Origin: Clostridium sp. KNHs214
GTDB lineage: Bacteria; Bacillota; Clostridia; Clostridiales; Clostridiaceae
Reading direction: 5' to 3'
DNA: 64,000 bases
Assembly (NCBI RefSeq): GCF_000744935.1
Contig: NZ_JQMW01000011.1
Coordinates: 682,001-746,000, forward strand
Each line of letters opens with the position of its first letter. The stretch's first letter is position 1. A program made the translations under genes and the position numbers. Below, piece by piece: positions 1-10,752 of this stretch. The notes beneath the pieces are model-generated. The model was not told the origin of the DNA and made no database searches. It saw only the letters and a list, made by a program, of their open reading frames with translations.

Positions 1-475
1 GCAAACATTTTTCGTCTCCTAATTTTTTAATTTCTTCACTGCATTGAAATCCACCTGCTATAAGTACTCCACATTCATTCATCAATGCTAACCTTTGAAG
101 TTCCTCCCTATTTCCAACTATAACTAAAGATGATTTTTCAATAAACCTTGCAGCAGCATCCTCTGTCATTGCTCCTATAAAAAAATTACTTAAAGTTTTA
201 TATATACCCTCTTTTCCCCCAAAAATATTTCCTTCTACTATGTTAACAACTTCAGCATATGTTAAAAGCTCTCTATTTTTCTTTTCCACTTTTTCTACTC
301 TTATAGTTCCAACTCTAGGAATAGTTGACACTATTCCTGAATCCTCGGATTCTTTTATGGCTCTATAGGTAGTTCCCTCGCTTACACTTAATTCTGCCGC
401 AATACCTCTTACAGAAATCCTAGTTCCAGGGGTTAATGAATTAATATAATTCAATATTTTCTCGTGTTTAGACAT
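1..475 (-). CDS. DRTGG-domain transcriptional regulator, YtoI-like (partial, C-terminus outside window)
   Basis: The reading frame opens at an ATG (475) and runs off the left edge, so only about 158 residues are visible. The N-terminal 60 residues read as a winged helix-turn-helix (start MSKHEKILNYI, then a segment ISVRGIAAELSVSEGTTYRA). The following part (ELLTYAEVVNIVEGN... then AARFIEKSSLVIVGNREELQ) resembles the DRTGG domain of YtoI-type proteins, which usually continue into CBS and hotdog domains. The start lies only 8 bases after the whiA stop, so it is probably co-transcribed with whiA. The family is thought to sense a nucleotide-type ligand; that role is inferred, not shown here. Confidence 0.72.
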   Translation of the reverse strand, partial: MSKHEKILNYINSLTPGTRISVRGIAAELSVSEGTTYRAIKESEDSGIVSTIPRVGTIRVEKVEKKNRELLTYAEVVNIVEGNIFGGKEGIYKTLSNFFIGAMTEDAAARFIEKSSLVIVGNREELQRLALMNECGVLIAGGFQCSEEIKKLGDEKCL

Positions 476-483
476 AAAATTTA

Positions 484-1434
484 CTACCTGCCTTCTTTTC
501 TTAATTCTTCTGCTATTTTTTCTATTTTTCTAAGTCTATGGTTTACTCCTGATTTTCCAACCTTAGGATTCAACATTTCTCCTAATTCCTTTAGGGACTC
601 ATCTGGATACTTTAGTCTAAGTTCAGCTATCTCTCTTAAGTTTTTAGGAAGTCTTTTTAAGCCTATTTCACTTTCAATTAACTTTATACTCTCTACTTGT
701 CTAACTGCAGCATTTACAGTTTTACTTAAATTAGCAGTTTCACAATTTACCAATCTATTAACATTATTCCTCATTTCCTTCATTATTCTTATGTTTTCTA
801 AGAAAAATAATGAACTATGAGCTCCTATAATACTTAATAAATCAGAAATTTGTTCTCCTTCTTTAATGTAAATTACATAGCTGCTTTTTCTTTGTATAAC
901 CTTTGAGTTAAGGCCATAAGTGTTGATTAACCCACTAAGCTCTTCCGCATAGTTATTATCATGAGTTACAAATTCTAAATGATAGGTCTTTTCAGGATTG
1001 CTAATACTTCCTCCCCCTAAAAAAGACCCTCTTATAAAGGCCTTTTTAGTTTTATCGTCATAAACTAAATTTGAAGGTATTCCAAATTCCAATGAAAAAC
1101 TGTCTTGCTGTTTTAAAACGCCAACTTTTCTTAATAAGTTTTTAACTCCCATTTCTTCATTTATAATTATTACATAAACATTATTCTTCTTTAGAGAATT
1201 ATTTTTCTTAACCATTATTCTAGCATGTATACCAAAATGAGTTTTTAACAATTTAAATACTAATCTTGCAATACTAGGATTTTCTGTAGTTATCTTAAAA
1301 CTTAATTGTTTATTTGATGCCAAAGCTATGGTGCCACTTACTTTCATCACTCCTGATAATATAGCTATAGCCTCTTCTTTGGAAACCTCCACATATCTAC
1401 AAACTTCACTTTTAACCTTTGACGAAAACGACAT
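484..1434 (-). CDS. whiA: WhiA, DNA-binding protein with LAGLIDADG-like fold
   Basis: 316 residues, the usual length for WhiA. The N-terminal two thirds form the degenerate homing-endonuclease (LAGLIDADG-like) domain, seen around residues 130-155 (RGSFLGGGSISNPEKTYHLEF). The C-terminal part (about 220-310) is the helix-turn-helix that binds DNA, ending in VNHRLRKIEKIAEEL. WhiA controls sporulation septation in actinobacteria and affects chromosome segregation and division in Firmicutes. It follows yvcK by one base in the conserved rapZ-yvcK-whiA order, which makes the assignment very secure. Confidence 0.95.
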   Translation of the reverse strand: MSFSSKVKSEVCRYVEVSKEEAIAILSGVMKVSGTIALASNKQLSFKITTENPSIARLVFKLLKTHFGIHARIMVKKNNSLKKNNVYVIIINEEMGVKNLLRKVGVLKQQDSFSLEFGIPSNLVYDDKTKKAFIRGSFLGGGSISNPEKTYHLEFVTHDNNYAEELSGLINTYGLNSKVIQRKSSYVIYIKEGEQISDLLSIIGAHSSLFFLENIRIMKEMRNNVNRLVNCETANLSKTVNAAVRQVESIKLIESEIGLKRLPKNLREIAELRLKYPDESLKELGEMLNPKVGKSGVNHRLRKIEKIAEELRKEGR

Positions 1435-1435
1435 C

Positions 1436-2773
1436 TTAACTTCTTTCCCTTCTATTTTCCTTTAATCTTTCAGATAAGTAGAAGTATTCAAGTATCTTCT
1501 TCCTATCATAGAATAATTGTTTATCCATAATTGTTTCTATTAGTATTGATGACAGTTTTTCTGCATCATGCCTTATTAAGCCTTTTTTAACTTTTATAAA
1601 ATTACCTTTTACGGTATTTATGTTCATGGCATTTAACTCTCCATCATCACATTTTACTATATGTGATGTTTTAAGCTTATATTTATCTATAAGTTCATTA
1701 GTAATTTCACCATCATTCACCACAGCATAATTAATCATACCTTCTCCTACATGTTTATGTACGGCTTTAATATGATCGGCCACGGTGAAATCATCCGTTT
1801 CTCCAGGTTGAGTCATGATATTACACACATAAATCTTTAATGCCTTTGTCCTTTTTATTGCATTAGATATATCTTTTACAAGAAGATTGGGCATTATACT
1901 CGTGTAAAGGCTTCCCGGTCCCAAAATTATAGCATCTGCTTCTTTTATAGATTGTACAGATTCTCTAAGAGCCCTAGCATTTTCAGGTTCTATAAAAATT
2001 CTATCTATTTTACTATTACACCTTAACGCTTCTTTTGGTATATTAGATTCACCTTCTACTATAGCACCATTCTCCAGTCTAGCTTTTAAAATCATATCGT
2101 CTAAAGTAACAGGTAATACTTTACCTGTTACCGCTAAAACAGAGCTCATCTTCTGAACTGCATCTTCAAAATTATCTGATATTCCATTCATAGCTGCTAA
2201 AAATAAATTTCCAAAACTTTGGTCCTTAAGTCTTCCCTCTGCAAATCTGTATTGTAAAAGTTCTTCCATTAAGGGTTCTGTATCTGCTAAAGATAAAATA
2301 CAGTTTCTTATATCCCCAGGAGGCAGTATACCAAGATCCTCTCTTAATGCACCTGAACCCCCTCCATCATCTCCAACTGTAACTATGGCTGTAATGTTTG
2401 ATGTATAATATTTAAGCCCTCTTAGCATAGTGGATAAGCCTGTTCCCCCACCAATTACTACTATTTTAGGCCCTTTTACTAATAACCTTTTTTCATATAT
2501 TAAATTTCCTAATTTTTTAGAGTCAAAGGATACTTTTAAATATCCTTGATTTATAAGTGCTATAACTGATTTCATACCTTGATTTATAGAAATGTAAAGA
2601 GTAAATACGCCACATACTATTAAAAAAATAAAAAATGTTATGTAGTATATGTTATAGTACATCTTATTTAAAAATTCTATTATTCCAAATACTATTAAAA
2701 GAATACCCATAATTCCAAAAAGTATCCACCTTTTAACTTTTATTCCCGGCTTCAACCATTGAGTTAGCTTCAT
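1436..2773 (-). CDS. yvcK: YvcK/CofD-like gluconeogenesis factor with N-terminal membrane extension
   Basis: 445 residues. The catalytic-fold part starts near residue 103 with the nucleotide-binding loop [16 protein letters not shown] and [10 protein letters not shown], typical of the CofD/YvcK family. YvcK binds UDP-GlcNAc and is needed for normal morphology and growth on gluconeogenic carbon. The first 65 residues carry two hydrophobic segments (about 17-36 and 42-62), so this clostridial form is longer than the roughly 317-residue Bacillus protein and is probably membrane-tethered. The start overlaps the rapZ stop by 4 bases, which indicates translational coupling. Confidence 0.93.
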   Translation of the reverse strand: MKLTQWLKPGIKVKRWILFGIMGILLIVFGIIEFLNKMYYNIYYITFFIFLIVCGVFTLYISINQGMKSVIALINQGYLKVSFDSKKLGNLIYEKRLLVKGPKIVVIGGGTGLSTMLRGLKYYTSNITAIVTVGDDGGGSGALREDLGILPPGDIRNCILSLADTEPLMEELLQYRFAEGRLKDQSFGNLFLAAMNGISDNFEDAVQKMSSVLAVTGKVLPVTLDDMILKARLENGAIVEGESNIPKEALRCNSKIDRIFIEPENARALRESVQSIKEADAIILGPGSLYTSIMPNLLVKDISNAIKRTKALKIYVCNIMTQPGETDDFTVADHIKAVHKHVGEGMINYAVVNDGEITNELIDKYKLKTSHIVKCDDGELNAMNINTVKGNFIKVKKGLIRHDAEKLSSILIETIMDKQLFYDRKKILEYFYLSERLKENRRERS

Positions 2774-3654
2774 ATTTTCATACCACCCTTGCTAACATCC
2801 TCATTTATATCTCTGTGATCTATAGTTACATTATGACCCTTATCTCTTAATTTTTGATACATAGCATTAGCTATAGTTACAGATCTATGCCTTCCGCCTG
2901 TACATCCAATAGATATGATTAACTGCCTTTTGCCTTCTTTGATATAGTTTGGTATTAAGAAGTTTAACATGTCCTCCAGTTTTTTCACAAAATCTGTGGT
3001 TTCCTTAAAGTCCATTACATAATCTCTTACGGAACTATCATTTCCAGAGTACTGCTTTAATTCTGGAATATAATATGGATTGGGTAAAAATCTCACATCA
3101 AATACCAAATCTGAATCTAGGGGAATACCGTATTTAAAACCAAAGGATAATACAGTTATCATTAATTTACTTTCTATTTGATCCTTGTCACCATATATGC
3201 TGGTTATTTTATTTCTTAACTCCCTTGTAGAAAGCTTAGTTGTATCTATAATGTGATTAGCTTTTTCTCTTACATCTCTTAATTTTTCTCTTTCAGAATC
3301 TATTCCAGTTAAAACTCTTCCTTCTGGGGCTAGTGGATGCTTTCTTCTTGACTCTTTATATCTTTTTATTAAAACCTCATCGCTGGCCTCTAAGAATAAA
3401 ATTTCATAATGATATCCCTGACATTTAAAGTAATTTAAACTTGTAAATAAATCATCAAAGAATTTACCACCTCTAATATCTATTACTAATGCTATTTTAT
3501 CTATTTTACCCTCTGTTTGAAAACAAGCCTCTGCAAACTTGGGTATTAAAGTAGTTGGTAAATTATCTACACAAAAATATCCCAAATCCTCTAAGCATCT
3601 TATAGCTTGTGTTTTCCCTGCTCCAGACAATCCTGTAACTATTACAAAATTCAT
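2770..3654 (-). CDS. rapZ: RapZ/YvcJ nucleotide-binding protein (RNase adapter family)
   Basis: 294 residues. It opens with a Walker A loop ([13 protein letters not shown], residues 7-16) followed by [13 protein letters not shown]. The C-terminal domain has the family signature [12 protein letters not shown] and a [11 protein letters not shown] tail. In E. coli RapZ controls GlcN6P synthase through small RNAs; in Bacillus YvcJ is a GTP/ATP-hydrolysing protein linked to competence. It is the first gene of the rapZ-yvcK-whiA operon, with RBS AGGTGTT just upstream of the ATG. Its role in this organism is inferred. Confidence 0.93.
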   Translation of the reverse strand: MNFVIVTGLSGAGKTQAIRCLEDLGYFCVDNLPTTLIPKFAEACFQTEGKIDKIALVIDIRGGKFFDDLFTSLNYFKCQGYHYEILFLEASDEVLIKRYKESRRKHPLAPEGRVLTGIDSEREKLRDVREKANHIIDTTKLSTRELRNKITSIYGDKDQIESKLMITVLSFGFKYGIPLDSDLVFDVRFLPNPYYIPELKQYSGNDSSVRDYVMDFKETTDFVKKLEDMLNFLIPNYIKEGKRQLIISIGCTGGRHRSVTIANAMYQKLRDKGHNVTIDHRDINEDVSKGGMKI

Positions 3655-3761
3655 ATAAGAACACCTCGCTATCTTTATTACTGTTACAGTTTTATTTTAT
3701 TATTATAACATAAATTATACTACAGTAACTACCTGTATTACTTGCCATTGAAAAGTATAAA

Positions 3762-3806
3762 AAAACTGTGAGCAAAATTTAAGCTTATTTTGTTCACAGT
3801 TTTCTA
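3762..3806 (-). terminator. Rho-independent terminator after hisC
   Basis: Read on the minus strand, AACTGTGAACAAAAT pairs with ATTTTGCTCACAGTT across a short loop, and a run of seven T follows. It begins a few bases after the hisC stop. Confidence 0.85.
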
Positions 3807-3811
3807 TGCTT

Positions 3812-4897
3812 TTATAGACTATTTTTTAAAGCTTCTATGAATTTTTTATTTTGCGGCATAGTTCCTATAGTAACTCTCATCCAACCTGGCATTCCTAATA
3901 AATGTCCTGGTCTGATTATCAATCCTTGTTTTAATAATTTATTAAATACTTCTTTATCATCTGTCTTTGTATTAACCATTATAAAGTTAGCATTAGTTTT
4001 TTCATAAGGGAGACCTAACTTATCAAATTCTCCATAAAGATATTCTTTTCCAGCTTTGTTTTCTTCATATACCTTGTTTAAGAACTCATCATCTTTAAGT
4101 GCTGCTACAGCTGCTCTTTGAGCAAATAAATTTACATCAAATGGTCCTATTACTCTATTAAAGTATCCTACCAATTCTTCATGAGCTATTCCATATCCAC
4201 ATCTTAATGAAGCTAATCCGTAAGCTTTTGAGAAAGTCCTTAATACTATCATATTTTTATACTTATTGAAATAATTTAAAGCATCTGGGAAATCCTTATC
4301 TGTAACATATTCAATATACGCTTCATCCATTATAATAATCACATGTTCTGGTATTTTATCTAAAACTTTTTCAAATTCAGACTTTGTAAATATAGTTCCT
4401 GTTGGGTTATTTGGATTGCAGAACCATATTATTTTCGTCTTATTATTTACGGATTCTACCATCTTTTCTATATCTAGAGCATTATTTTTCATTGGAATTG
4501 ATATAACCTTAGCTCCCATTAATTTAGCCCCTGCTTCATAACGTGGGAATGTTACCTCACCCATTATGCATTCATCCCCTGGATTCAACAATGTATTGCT
4601 TATAATTCTTATTAACGAATCTGAACCTGTACCTAAGAATACTTCTTCAGGCTTTACACTTAACTTTTCTGCTATGGCATGCTTTAATTCATAATTAGAA
4701 GCATCTGGATACATTTGAGGCTCTTCTAAAGTCTTCACAATAGCTTCTTTAGCCTTAGGTGAACATCCTAGTGGATTTTCATTAGAAGCTAATTTTATAA
4801 CGTCATCTAATCCTAGCTCCCTTTTTACTTCACTTATAGGCTTACCAGCCTTGTACATGTTTAAACTCAATATCTCTTCTCTTATTCCGTATTTCAT
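3812..4897 (-). CDS. hisC: Histidinol-phosphate aminotransferase
   Basis: 361 residues from the ATG at 4897. An in-frame TTG at 4912 is possible, but the GGGGGGT ribosome site lies between the two, so the ATG is the real start. It is a fold-type I PLP aminotransferase: ASNENPLG near the N-terminus, NPNNPTGTIF, the DEAYIEY aspartate that contacts PLP, and the PLP lysine in FSKAYGLASLRCGYG. It converts imidazole-acetol phosphate and glutamate to histidinol phosphate. No other his gene is adjacent, so a broader role (aromatic amino acids) is possible. It has its own terminator. Confidence 0.9.
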   Translation of the reverse strand: MKYGIREEILSLNMYKAGKPISEVKRELGLDDVIKLASNENPLGCSPKAKEAIVKTLEEPQMYPDASNYELKHAIAEKLSVKPEEVFLGTGSDSLIRIISNTLLNPGDECIMGEVTFPRYEAGAKLMGAKVISIPMKNNALDIEKMVESVNNKTKIIWFCNPNNPTGTIFTKSEFEKVLDKIPEHVIIIMDEAYIEYVTDKDFPDALNYFNKYKNMIVLRTFSKAYGLASLRCGYGIAHEELVGYFNRVIGPFDVNLFAQRAAVAALKDDEFLNKVYEENKAGKEYLYGEFDKLGLPYEKTNANFIMVNTKTDDKEVFNKLLKQGLIIRPGHLLGMPGWMRVTIGTMPQNKKFIEALKNSL

Positions 4898-4931
4898 AAA
4901 AATACCCCCCAATTTATTTTTATATTTTAGT

Positions 4932-5008
4932 AAAATTTTGAATTATCAAAATTTTCACTACGTATTTAATGGCTACTTACGCCAAGGTAAATATCCATTA
5001 AATACGTA
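4932..5008. terminator. Two stem-loops between murB and hisC
   Basis: Stem TACGTATTTAATGG / CCATTAAATACGTA spans 4959-5008 and a smaller palindrome AAAATTTTGA..TCAAAATTTT lies at 4932-4956. The first is placed to end murB transcription on the minus strand, but its T-run is poor. The second could add to it. Confidence 0.5.
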
Positions 5009-5017
5009 ATAAATATA

Positions 5018-5932
5018 CTATTCTTCTCCTATTATTCTAACTTCTGGTTGAAGCTCTACCTGAAAGTTTGCTTTTACCCTTTCCTTAACCAGTTCAATAA
5101 TATCCAATATATCCTTAGCAGTAGCGCCTCCTTTGTTTATAACAAAGCCTGCATGCTTTTCTGATACCTGCGCACCACCCACAGATACACCTTTTAAATT
5201 ACTTTCTTCTATCAATCTACCTGCAAAATACCCTTCTGGTCTTTTAAATGTACTTCCTGCAGATGGATATTCTAAAGGTTGTTTTTCTTTTCTTCTAGAA
5301 GCTAATTCAGAAATTCTATTCATTATCTTCTCTTTGTCACCCATATGTAATCTAAACGTAACTTTTAAAACAGTATATCCATATTTAAGTATAGCACTTT
5401 TTCTATAGTCTAACTCTAATTCTTCCTTAGAAAGATTTAATATTTCTCCATCTTTGTTTAAAACCACTGCACTTTCTATTACTTTAGATATCTCTCCATC
5501 GTAAGCTCCAGCATTCATAGCTACAGCTCCTCCAATGCTTCCTGGAATTCCACTACTGAACTCCAAGCCTGTAAGTCCACTCTTTGCAGCCTTATTGCTT
5601 ACACTGCATAGAACTGCTCCACTTTCTGCAACTACACATTCTCCTACAATCTCAATTTTGTCTAATTTACAAGTTTTAATTACAACTCCTCTTATGCCAC
5701 CATCTTTTACAAGAAGATTAGATCCATTTCCAATTATATAATAAGGAATTTCATGCTCCCTGCAAAGCTGTATTATCTTTATAATTTGATCATAGTTCTT
5801 TGGAGTTACTAATATATCACAAGGTCCTCCAACTTTGAAGGATGTATGATTTTTCATAGGCTCATCTAATAGCATATCCTCTGGCTCTAATATAGACTTC
5901 ATCAGAAGGCTAAAATCTTTGTATCCATTCAT
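5018..5932 (-). CDS. murB: UDP-N-acetylenolpyruvoylglucosamine reductase
   Basis: 304 residues, the normal size for the Gram-positive MurB. The FAD-binding PCMH domain shows [24 protein letters not shown] and the segment [17 protein letters not shown]. The C-terminal catalytic part shows [20 protein letters not shown] and ends in [12 protein letters not shown], containing the active-site serine and glutamate. It makes UDP-MurNAc with NADPH for peptidoglycan synthesis in the cytoplasm. It sits between a PHP phosphatase gene and hisC, each separately spaced, so it is probably its own transcription unit. Confidence 0.96.
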   Translation of the reverse strand: MNGYKDFSLLMKSILEPEDMLLDEPMKNHTSFKVGGPCDILVTPKNYDQIIKIIQLCREHEIPYYIIGNGSNLLVKDGGIRGVVIKTCKLDKIEIVGECVVAESGAVLCSVSNKAAKSGLTGLEFSSGIPGSIGGAVAMNAGAYDGEISKVIESAVVLNKDGEILNLSKEELELDYRKSAILKYGYTVLKVTFRLHMGDKEKIMNRISELASRRKEKQPLEYPSAGSTFKRPEGYFAGRLIEESNLKGVSVGGAQVSEKHAGFVINKGGATAKDILDIIELVKERVKANFQVELQPEVRIIGEE

Positions 5933-5991
5933 AATCTATCTCCTTTTAGAATTTTATCTCCATACATATAGTATAATTTATATAATATTAA

Positions 5992-6726
5992 TTAATCAAT
6001 AGCTATGTCAAGTGCTTTGCCTTTATTCTTTAAATAATTTAACACTTCTTTTTCACTTTTGTTTATAATAAGTTCATCTGGCATACCTACTGATTTTAAA
6101 ATCGCCTCTGCCTCCTTAAAGTCACCTACAGCCGTAGCAAAGTGTGCGTCACTATTTATTATTATTCTTGTACCATATTTCTTACAAAGTTTAGCTATTT
6201 TTGAGCAAGTGTCCTTACTTCCTTTTCTTGAGCTTACAAATGAACTATTGTTTATTTCCAATAATACATTCTTTTCTTTAGCTTTTTTAACTATTTCTTC
6301 TTCGTAAATAGGAAATGATGGATTTCCAGGATGCCCTATTATATCTACATATGTATTGTCCATAATCTTTATAAGTGCATTAGTATTTTCTTCTATGCTT
6401 CCTGGTTCTATGCATACATCATGCAAACTTGCAATAACATAATCTAATTTTTTTAAAATTCTCTCAGGTATATCTACATTTCCTTCAAAATCAATTATAT
6501 TAGCTTCACAACCTTTTAATATTTTTACTCCATTCATTTCTCTAGGAATTACAGTTAAATTCCCAAAATAAAATATGTGGGGTCCTCCTGGCATTTTAGG
6601 TCCATGTTCTGCAGAACCCAGTATCTTCAATCCCTTTCTACTGGCTTCACTTATATTCTCTAATAATGTACTATAAGCATGACCGCTTACTATTGTATGG
6701 GTGTGAAGGTCCGATATATAGTTCAT
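5992..6726 (-). CDS. PHP-domain phosphatase, YcdX family
   Basis: 244 residues from the ATG at 6726. A GTG at 6735 lies too close to the GGAAG ribosome site. Metal-binding motifs of the PHP superfamily are clear: [13 protein letters not shown] at the start, SAEHGP, ASLHDV, GHPGNP and NSDAHFA near the C-terminus. YcdX-type proteins are trinuclear-zinc phosphoesterases; the physiological substrate is unknown. The start overlaps the end of uvrC, so the two are co-transcribed. Confidence 0.88.
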   Translation of the reverse strand: MNYISDLHTHTIVSGHAYSTLLENISEASRKGLKILGSAEHGPKMPGGPHIFYFGNLTVIPREMNGVKILKGCEANIIDFEGNVDIPERILKKLDYVIASLHDVCIEPGSIEENTNALIKIMDNTYVDIIGHPGNPSFPIYEEEIVKKAKEKNVLLEINNSSFVSSRKGSKDTCSKIAKLCKKYGTRIIINSDAHFATAVGDFKEAEAILKSVGMPDELIINKSEKEVLNYLKNKGKALDIAID

Positions 6727-6727
6727 A

Positions 6728-8614
6728 TTATACACTTCCTTTGCTTTTTCTAAAGTATTGCATTATACTATCTGCAGCCTGCATATTTATAGATGGAGTG
6801 CTTATAAGCTCTTCATAAGATGCCTTTTTAATATTATCTATACTTCCAAATTTCTTTAAAAGTTCTTTTCGCCTAATTGCTCCAATTAATGGTATATCCT
6901 CTAATACAGAATGTAATACTCTCTTTTGTCTTAAACTTCTGTGATAAGTAATGGCAAATCTATGAACCTCATCCTGTATCCTAGTTATAAGTTTCATTAC
7001 ACTAGAGTTTCTATTTAAGATTATTTCCTCTCCTTCATATATTAAACCTCTTGTACGATGTTTATCATCTTTAACCATTCCACATACAGGAATTTCTAGA
7101 TTGTACTCTCTTAAAACTTCATAGGCAATATTTACTTGACCTAATCCTCCATCCATAAGTATTAAATCTGGGAAAACACAAAATTTTCCCACACTATACT
7201 GTAAATTTTTTTCTTTTATTTCTTCTATTTCTTTAAATCCATGAGAAAATCTTCTTCTAAGTATTTCTCTCATACTGTCATAATCATTAGGACCTATTAC
7301 TTCTTTTATTTTAAATCTTCTATAATCGCTAGATTTAGGCTTTCCATTTTCGAAAACCACCATACTTCCTACAGAGTCCACACCTTGAATGTTGGAAATA
7401 TCATATGCCTCTATTCTCTCTGGTATTTCCTTTAAATTAAGAATTTCTGTAAACTCCTCCAACGTTTTATTATTCATTTCCTTATCCATTATGTACTTTA
7501 ACTTAAACCCTTCTAATGTTATTTTAGCATTTTTCATTACCATTTGCATCAATTGGTGTTTTTTACCTTTTACAGGCATTTTTATCTCTACTTTTCCTTC
7601 TTTCTTTAATGAAAGCCACTGTTCTAAAAGTTCCCCTTCTTCTATATCAGGAACTAAAATATTTTTAGGTATAAAAGCTGTTCCTCCGTAAAATTCCTTT
7701 ATAAAAGTACTTATTATATTTCCCTTATTGTTTCCTGCAGTATCCTCAAATATAAAGTGCTCTCTTCCTATAATCTTTCCATTTCTTAAAAAGAAAACTT
7801 GAATACAAGTATCCTTTTCATCCATATATAAATTTATATAATCCTCATTTTCAAAATTGCCAAATATTATCTTCTGATTCTCACAAACTTTATTCACCGC
7901 TTCTAATTTATCTCTTAAAGAAGCCGCCTTTTCAAACTGTAAGTTTTTAGAGGCTTCCATCATTTCCTTTTGCAATTGATTTTTTAAAGTTTTATCTTTT
8001 CCCAATAATAATTCTATAATATTGTCAACTATTTTCCCATACTGGTCTTTAGAAATATATCCAGCACAAGGAGCCTTACAAATACCTATGTGATAATTTA
8101 AGCAAGGTTTTATATGAGCTTTTAATTTTACATCTTCACTTTTTATTATTTTTTTACAAGTTCTCAAGGGAAATATTTTTTTAATGAGCAAAATTATTTC
8201 CTTTACCACAGAATACTCAGGATAAGGTCCAAAATACTTTGCTCCATCTTTAACCTTATTCCTAGCTATAATTACTCTTGGAAAATCTTCATTTAAAGTT
8301 ATCTTTATAAAAGGATATCCCTTATCATCTTTCAGCAATATGTTATATTTAGGTTTATATTTCTTTATTAAATTGCATTCCAGTATCAATGCTTCCATCT
8401 CAGAGTCTGTAACAATATATTCAAACTCACTTATGTTTTTAACCATTTGTCTAACTTTTTCAGGATGATTTTTAGAACTTTGGAAATACTGTTTCACTCT
8501 ATTTTTTAATATTTTAGCTTTACCAACATATATAACTGTACCTATAGAGTTTTTCATTATATAAACTCCAGGCTTTTCTGGAAGCATTTTTAAATGATAT
8601 TCAAAATCAAACAT
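6728..8614 (-). CDS. uvrC: UvrABC excinuclease subunit C
   Basis: 628 residues from the ATG at 8614, which is preceded by GGAGG at ideal spacing; an upstream in-frame TTG at 8626 lies within the RBS region and is rejected. Domains in order: GIY-YIG nuclease ([20 protein letters not shown], about 16-35), a Cys cluster, UVR motif ([16 protein letters not shown]), RNase H-like nuclease ([19 protein letters not shown]), and C-terminal helix-hairpin-helix pairs. It makes both incisions in nucleotide excision repair with UvrAB, encoded 4 kb away. No LexA box was found in front of it. Confidence 0.97.
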   Translation of the reverse strand: MFDFEYHLKMLPEKPGVYIMKNSIGTVIYVGKAKILKNRVKQYFQSSKNHPEKVRQMVKNISEFEYIVTDSEMEALILECNLIKKYKPKYNILLKDDKGYPFIKITLNEDFPRVIIARNKVKDGAKYFGPYPEYSVVKEIILLIKKIFPLRTCKKIIKSEDVKLKAHIKPCLNYHIGICKAPCAGYISKDQYGKIVDNIIELLLGKDKTLKNQLQKEMMEASKNLQFEKAASLRDKLEAVNKVCENQKIIFGNFENEDYINLYMDEKDTCIQVFFLRNGKIIGREHFIFEDTAGNNKGNIISTFIKEFYGGTAFIPKNILVPDIEEGELLEQWLSLKKEGKVEIKMPVKGKKHQLMQMVMKNAKITLEGFKLKYIMDKEMNNKTLEEFTEILNLKEIPERIEAYDISNIQGVDSVGSMVVFENGKPKSSDYRRFKIKEVIGPNDYDSMREILRRRFSHGFKEIEEIKEKNLQYSVGKFCVFPDLILMDGGLGQVNIAYEVLREYNLEIPVCGMVKDDKHRTRGLIYEGEEIILNRNSSVMKLITRIQDEVHRFAITYHRSLRQKRVLHSVLEDIPLIGAIRRKELLKKFGSIDNIKKASYEELISTPSINMQAADSIMQYFRKSKGSV

Positions 8615-8687
8615 AATTTCCTCCAAAACAAAAGTAAGTTTATATTAGAATTATAACTTAAATACTTTAGATTATAATATGTACTTT

Positions 8688-9293
8688 CTAGAATAAAATA
8701 AAGGGCAGTTTATATATTGCATACATAAGGCCTACCATCATTATTATTTCTTCAACTATTTTTCCCATCTTTGAACCAGTAGAGAAATTTACTGGAGATT
8801 TATATTTCTTATTTTTAAAAGGGTAAAATATAGGTACCCCTCTTTTAGTAAGCATATCACATAACAAATGCATACCATATCCTATCAAAAAGTAGTATAC
8901 CACATCAGAAATTCCATACATTTTGCCTAAATAAGAAGCTATTAAAGTAAATAATGCCATCCCCACTATACTATGAGTTATGCCCTCTCTGTGTGAAGAA
9001 AAGCCTATCATTACTAATATAAATCCTAATACTTTTATTATAGGCTTATTAAAACAGAAATGATCTAATAGGAGAGTAATTAAACCCATGCCTACATAAA
9101 TTGCCACCTTTGTAGTCTTATTCTTAAAAGGTAATATATATTTATTGAGTATACCCTTAGGATGATCTACATCTGGCAATAATGAGGCTATACCCACTAC
9201 CACTATACCTATATAACTAAACTTGCCAGGCAACTTATCACATAGTCCTATATAAGTTACTATTCCTATGCCAGCATGAGTTTTTCCAGTCAT
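8688..9293 (-). CDS. Membrane-bound metal-dependent hydrolase, YdjM family
   Basis: 201 residues with four to five hydrophobic segments. Family motifs: TGKTHAGIG at the N-terminus, SLLPDVDHPKG (metal-binding Asp/His), and REGITHSIVG. YdjM/YfhO-like proteins are integral membrane hydrolases of unknown substrate; some members are LexA-regulated in enterobacteria. It follows pbpA by 29 bases, which suggests read-through from the cell-wall genes. Function is family-level only. Confidence 0.82.
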   Translation of the reverse strand: MTGKTHAGIGIVTYIGLCDKLPGKFSYIGIVVVGIASLLPDVDHPKGILNKYILPFKNKTTKVAIYVGMGLITLLLDHFCFNKPIIKVLGFILVMIGFSSHREGITHSIVGMALFTLIASYLGKMYGISDVVYYFLIGYGMHLLCDMLTKRGVPIFYPFKNKKYKSPVNFSTGSKMGKIVEEIIMMVGLMYAIYKLPFILF

Positions 9294-9322
9294 GTAATAA
9301 TCTCCTTTAGCTTAATGAATTT

Positions 9323-10750
9323 TTATTTTTTTATAGCTTCATTAATGACTTCAGTAGCTATTCTAGTGGCACTACCTCCTCCAGTTCCCCCATTTTCTAC
9401 AATTACAGCTATAGCTATTTCTGGATTCTGATATGGAGCAAATCCAATAAACCAAGAGTGAGGCGTAGAATTCTTTGAGCCATCATCTTTATGGTCTGCT
9501 GTTCCTGTTTTTCCACATATAGCTACATTTGAGTTTTTTGCAGCTCTAGCAGTACCTTGCTGCACAGTTTTTCTCATAAATTCTTCAATGATATCTGCAT
9601 TTTGCTTGCTAGTAATCTGTCCGATGTTTTCTGGTGAAATATTTTTCATAGTGTTTCCCTTAGAGTTTGTTACTTTATTTACAATTTTAGGTTTCATCAT
9701 TACTCCATCGTTAGCTATAGTTGAAGCAACTACAGCCATTTGCATAGGAGTAGCTAATACTCCACTTTGCCCTATAGCACTTTGAGCTATATTTCCCTTT
9801 TCATAATCTTTATATTTCGGGAATCTACTATTGTCTATAGTGATTCCTATGGATGGTATGCTTTTATTAAAAAAGAATTTTTCTGCTGTTTCTTTTAATT
9901 TACTGTTTCCCATTTCCATTCCCAAGGTTCCAAAATACACATTACTTGAATGTACAAAAGCTTGTTGAAAATTTATATTACCAAGAACTTCTCCACCATA
10001 GTTTGATAATTTTTCCCTACTATTAAATACTATTTTACCATTGTCTTGAATTCTCTTATTCATCATACCATCAATATTTTCTAAAGCACTAACAGCTGTA
10101 ACAGTTTTAAAAACTGATCCTGGAGGATACATGCCAGAAACTGCTCTATTTATAAGTGGAAATTTTTCATCTTTATTTATTGCTTTCCACTTATCCTCTG
10201 TTAATTCATTAGGGTTAAAACCTGGTTTAGAAACCATAGCTAATACTTCCCCTGTTTTAGGATTCAACACCACAACTGCTCCCTTATTATCACCTAATAA
10301 GTCATAAGCTTTCTTTTGAATATTATAATCCAATGAAGTTATTAAATTATACCCTTTTTTTTCAGTATCTTTATTTTTAAAATTAAATACATTATATATA
10401 TCTATACTATCTAATGCCATTAATTCTTTGTCATATCTTTTTTCCATTCCTGTTAATCCATACTTTTCATTTTCATATCCTAATGTGTGAACAAATAAAT
10501 CATTATATAGATATTTTCTAATTTGCTTTTCTCCATTTTTACTACTTTCAGCTAGAGGCTTCATATTTCTATCATATATAACACCTCTTAGTATTGCATT
10601 TCTCTTGGCCCATAGCCTTCCATTATCTGCTCTAGTTACTAATTTAGAGCCTAGAAATACTTCAAAATATGTCATATAAACAATTAAACCTAAAAAGAGT
10701 AGTAAAAAAATAATCATTACCTTTTTAATATTTTGCGAAATATCCTTCAT
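9323..10750 (-). CDS. pbpA: Penicillin-binding protein, class B transpeptidase (PbpA/PBP2-like)
   Basis: 475 residues. One N-terminal membrane anchor (about 11-30), a short dimerisation region, then the transpeptidase domain with all three motifs: SVFK (SxxK, active serine, in YPPGSVFKTVTAV), SSN (SxN, in VHSSNVYFG) and KTG (in ICGKTGTADH). It crosslinks peptidoglycan outside the membrane. Its start lies 2 bases from the end of the upstream SEDS flippase gene, the typical SEDS-PBP pair, and the FHA gene precedes that. The short length resembles the clostridial/actinobacterial PbpA class. Confidence 0.92.
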   Translation of the reverse strand: MKDISQNIKKVMIIFLLLFLGLIVYMTYFEVFLGSKLVTRADNGRLWAKRNAILRGVIYDRNMKPLAESSKNGEKQIRKYLYNDLFVHTLGYENEKYGLTGMEKRYDKELMALDSIDIYNVFNFKNKDTEKKGYNLITSLDYNIQKKAYDLLGDNKGAVVVLNPKTGEVLAMVSKPGFNPNELTEDKWKAINKDEKFPLINRAVSGMYPPGSVFKTVTAVSALENIDGMMNKRIQDNGKIVFNSREKLSNYGGEVLGNINFQQAFVHSSNVYFGTLGMEMGNSKLKETAEKFFFNKSIPSIGITIDNSRFPKYKDYEKGNIAQSAIGQSGVLATPMQMAVVASTIANDGVMMKPKIVNKVTNSKGNTMKNISPENIGQITSKQNADIIEEFMRKTVQQGTARAAKNSNVAICGKTGTADHKDDGSKNSTPHSWFIGFAPYQNPEIAIAVIVENGGTGGGSATRIATEVINEAIKK

Positions 10751-10752
10751 TT

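Noticed and set aside
4898-4912. Upstream TTG start for hisC
   Set aside because: It precedes the GGGGGG ribosome site that fits the ATG at 4897.
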